Source: Porticoccaceae bacterium UBA1989 (GTDB lineage Bacteria > Pseudomonadota > Gammaproteobacteria > Pseudomonadales > Porticoccaceae). From it: 17,450 nt of DNA. The notes below the pieces were generated by a model. That model saw nothing but the letters and a program-made list of their open reading frames with translations. It was not told the DNA's origin and did not search any database. Shown in pieces: positions 16,400 to 17,450 of this stretch (the stretch's first letter is position 1; each line of letters opens with the position of its first letter). A program made the position numbers and the translations under genes. The stretch covers positions 1 to 17,450 of the forward strand of contig DDDD01000153.1 of assembly GCA_002335945.1 (NCBI GenBank), in the 5' to 3' direction.

Positions 16400-16689
16400 C
16401 AATTCTTGTCCTTTTACTTATCGTCGCTGTCGTGGATTATTACTCATATAAGAAAGCGCTCTCAGCCAGCGTCTGTAGCACCTGCTGAGAGCTAACTAAA
16501 AAATACCCAATAGCTCAGAGGGAATTATAATAGCTGTCTTTAATATAGACCATGGGGTGCTGAGCACAGGCTTGTTGACGGCGAAATATCTGGCCCGATA
16601 GCTGCGATATGGGAAATGCCTATCAGCAAAAATAGACATAAATGATTATTCCCCATCAATCCTTAGGATACTTTATGGACACTGAGGTT
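16400..16689. other. Intergenic region between metC and the GNAT gene
   Basis: About 290 bases with no credible gene. Besides the inverted repeat at 16458-16492, it contains a small palindrome, GTGCTGAGCAC, at 16557-16567. The promoter of the GNAT gene is expected here but no clear box was recognised. Confidence 0.4.
16458..16492 (-). terminator. Inverted repeat, candidate terminator (minus strand)
   Basis: GCTCTCAGC (16458-16466) and GCTGAGAGC (16484-16492) form a 9-bp stem with a 17-base loop. Read on the minus strand it is followed by CGCTTTCTTATA, which is fairly T-rich, as a terminator downstream of metC would be. The large loop and the 200-base distance from the metC stop are weak points; it could also affect the GNAT leader. 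Confidence 0.35.
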
Positions 16690-17450
16690 TCAGCCGGCGC
16701 CTAAGTTTTTCAATGCGCCTTCAATATCCCGGCAAAGGTCATCTGCATCTTCAAGCCCTACATGAAATCTAACTAATCGGCCTTCATCGGGCATGTGTTT
16801 TTCGGCACGAAGATGATGGGGAATGGCTGGCATAACCAAGCTTTCAAAACCGCCCCAGCTAGTTCCTAAGCCAAACAGGTTTAGACCATTAATAAAGCCT
16901 TCAAATTGCTGTTCGTTGCAGGGCTCTAGTTCGACAGTGAAAGGGCCAGCGGCGCCGGTGAAGTATTTCTGCCAGAGATAGTAATCATTACCCTTGTTCT
17001 TACTTAGGGGTGGGTAGAAAATTTTCTTTATTTCAGGGCGCTCAGATAACCAAGAGGCAACAGCCATGGTGCTTTCTTGGTGCCTTTCCATTCTTACTGA
17101 CAGCGTGCGTAGGCCTCTTAATGTGAGCCAGCATGAGTCTGGCGCGGCATGGGATCCGAAGCGATCACACCAGTCTCTGACTGGATTCATAGCCTCATAA
17201 CTTCCGGTGATTAGGCCGAGCATAGTGTCGGAGTGACCATTGATATATTTGGTAGCCGCATGAATAGAAATATCAATGCCAAAGGAATGAGGTTTAAAGA
17301 ATATTGGGGTGCCCCAGGTAGAGTCGCAGGCCACCGGGATTTTGTGTGTTTTGGCTTCGCTACAGATGCGCTCTATATCAAACAACTCCATGCGAATAGA
17401 CGAAGGCACTTCTATATAGACGAGACTGGTTTCTGGCTTGATGAGGTCTT
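16690..17450 (-). CDS. metC: Cystathionine beta-lyase, PLP-dependent (partial, 5' end outside window)
   Basis: Splits cystathionine into homocysteine, pyruvate and ammonia in methionine synthesis. The frame runs open to the window edge; upstream of the GTG at 17407-17409 it still reads DLIKPETSLVYIEV, so that GTG is internal and about the N-terminal third of a roughly 390-residue enzyme is missing. Visible parts are ACDSTWGTPIFFKPHSFGIDISIHAATKY with the PLP-binding lysine (codon 17248-17250, in HAATKYINGHSD), RGLRTLSVRMERHQES, TSWGGFESLVMPA, and RFHVGLEDADDLCRDIE at the C-terminus. The pattern fits MetC more than cystathionine gamma-synthase or gamma-lyase. It ends 290 bases before the GNAT gene. 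Confidence 0.93.
   Translation of the reverse strand, partial: DLIKPETSLVYIEVPSSIRMELFDIERICSEAKTHKIPVACDSTWGTPIFFKPHSFGIDISIHAATKYINGHSDTMLGLITGSYEAMNPVRDWCDRFGSHAAPDSCWLTLRGLRTLSVRMERHQESTMAVASWLSERPEIKKIFYPPLSKNKGNDYYLWQKYFTGAAGPFTVELEPCNEQQFEGFINGLNLFGLGTSWGGFESLVMPAIPHHLRAEKHMPDEGRLVRFHVGLEDADDLCRDIEGALKNLGAG

Overview
The window looks like chromosomal DNA of a gammaproteobacterium, most likely a marine relative of the Pseudomonadales/Cellvibrionales. The reasons are the Pseudomonas-like 188-residue dCTP deaminase, the gene order dcd-mrp-metG-rsx(rnf), and the six-gene rsxABCDGE order typical of the group. This placement comes from remembered family features and gene order, not from a search. 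No phage, plasmid, transposase, CRISPR, tRNA or rRNA gene was seen.

Left part (1-3135): the possible tail of an upstream gene is followed by an 18-bp tandem repeat and two overlapping plus-strand genes for envelope proteins of unknown function (DUF3108, then DUF3014). They converge on dcd (minus strand). The convergent gap carries a REP/MITE-like palindromic repeat, and the 534-bp gap upstream of dcd is filled with degenerate interspersed repeats.

Core (3136-11654): a short Mrp/ApbC-type iron-sulfur carrier without its usual N-terminal domain is divergent from metG (methionyl-tRNA synthetase). metG is followed by a tightly packed rsxA-B-C-D-G-E operon encoding the Rnf/Rsx membrane electron-transfer complex. 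The Rsx genes touch or overlap by 1-8 bases, which suggests translational coupling. All expected iron-sulfur cysteines and both covalent-FMN threonine motifs (in RsxD and RsxG) are present. An nth gene, which often ends this operon, is absent.

Right part (11655-17450): a divergent thiamine-diphosphate enzyme follows rsxE and ends in a four-base overlap with a convergent VOC-fold protein. Then, all on the minus strand, come a RidA-family protein, a YcaQ-family winged-helix DNA glycosylase, a GNAT acetyltransferase and the 3' part of metC (cystathionine beta-lyase), which runs off the window. These look like individually transcribed housekeeping or stress genes.

Most of the window is ordinary. 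The points most worth a second look are the divergent ThDP enzyme next to the Rsx operon, the domain-less Mrp, and several intergenic repeat families.
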